A stretch of 64,000 bases of DNA from Ponticaulis sp. (GTDB taxonomy: Bacteria > Pseudomonadota > Alphaproteobacteria > Caulobacterales > Hyphomonadaceae): the NCBI GenBank assembly GCA_002692725.1, contig NZLU01000067.1, forward strand, positions 346,217 to 410,216, read 5' to 3'. Below the pieces are notes generated by a model. That model saw only the letters and a list, made by a program, of their open reading frames with translations, was not told where the DNA came from and ran no database searches. A program made the position numbers and the translations under genes. Position 1 is the stretch's first letter. Each line of letters opens with the position of its first letter. Positions 63,940 to 64,000 of the stretch are shown here, piece after piece.

Positions 63940-64000
63940 TCCGGCGGTTTCCACGTAGCAGCGATCATGCTGCTACCTCCACATGGTAAGGCAGGATGAT
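63912..64000. mobile_element. End of an insertion sequence with transposase C-terminus
   Basis: From about 63912 the sequence changes character (CCACTGCGGTGGTCCACCG, itself partly palindromic), and the integrase frame ends soon after. On the minus strand, 63965-64000 encodes ILPYHVEVAA and a TGA stop, the C-terminus of a transposase continuing outside the window. The family cannot be fixed from this length, and the exact terminus is uncertain by several bases. Confidence 0.6.

Noticed and set aside
1..64000. CRISPR arrays or prophage structural genes
   Set aside because: No regularly spaced repeats and no capsid, tail or terminase-like proteins were seen; the only phage-type gene is the truncated integrase.

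Overview
The window looks like a chromosomal segment of an alphaproteobacterium, most likely of the Hyphomonadaceae/Caulobacterales side of the class. The lineage rests on gene content, not on a database search: an RpoH heat-shock sigma factor, a cyanide-insensitive type cydAB with a DUF2474 small subunit, a THF-II (folE-motif) riboswitch candidate in front of folE, several HAMP chemoreceptors, RcnB-like small periplasmic proteins and many secreted proteins of unknown function. Coding density is high, and base composition is moderately GC-rich except in a few clearly AT-richer patches. There is no rRNA operon and I saw no CRISPR array.

Layout. 1-9 kb: small secreted proteins and lipoproteins, an FAD monooxygenase, a YdcZ-type transporter, a PPP-like phosphoesterase and a methyl-accepting chemotaxis protein (MCP). 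9-18 kb: GST, SDR, a RelE/ParE-like toxin-antitoxin pair, YchJ, then housekeeping genes accA, cysQ, rfbC-like and amn, an EEP nuclease, and a siderophore-interacting reductase with a Fur-box-like site. 18-26 kb: membrane-anchored AraC regulator divergent from a DUF2306 protein, ExoD, cydAB plus its small subunit, and an HxlR/SRPBCC divergent pair around a palindromic operator. 26-30 kb: three short related single-TM proteins in tandem, then a repeat-containing exported protein bracketed by cysS and a copy of the cysS 3' end. 31-34 kb: an AT-rich polysaccharide patch (Caps_synth-type transferase, flippase). 34-46 kb: a frameshifted SDR, an EAL phosphodiesterase, an M28 peptidase, a hybrid histidine kinase, folE, hisI, a dodecin-like protein and RluA. 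46-54 kb: PhoD, a TetR-like regulator and rluD, followed by an AT-rich segment (an SAHH-like/unknown two-gene operon and a LECT2-like M23 protein) that ends in a copy of the rluD 3' end. 54-64 kb: sodC, a NIT-HAMP-MCP-PilZ receptor, rpoH, a SpoU methyltransferase, an SGNH hydrolase and a remnant of a paralogue, tRNA-Val(GAC), and a tyrosine integrase cut by an insertion sequence at the window edge.

Most notable. Two unrelated loci, cysS and rluD, share one architecture: complete gene, then foreign-looking cargo convergent with it, then a diverged direct repeat of the gene's last 76-95 bp including a stop codon. This suggests a repeated route by which DNA enters at conserved gene 3' ends. Other items are the tandem mini-membrane-protein family (too short for common gene finders), the unknown two-gene operon in the rluD segment, the folE riboswitch, and a hairpin between rpoH and the next small gene that overlaps that gene's ribosome binding site.
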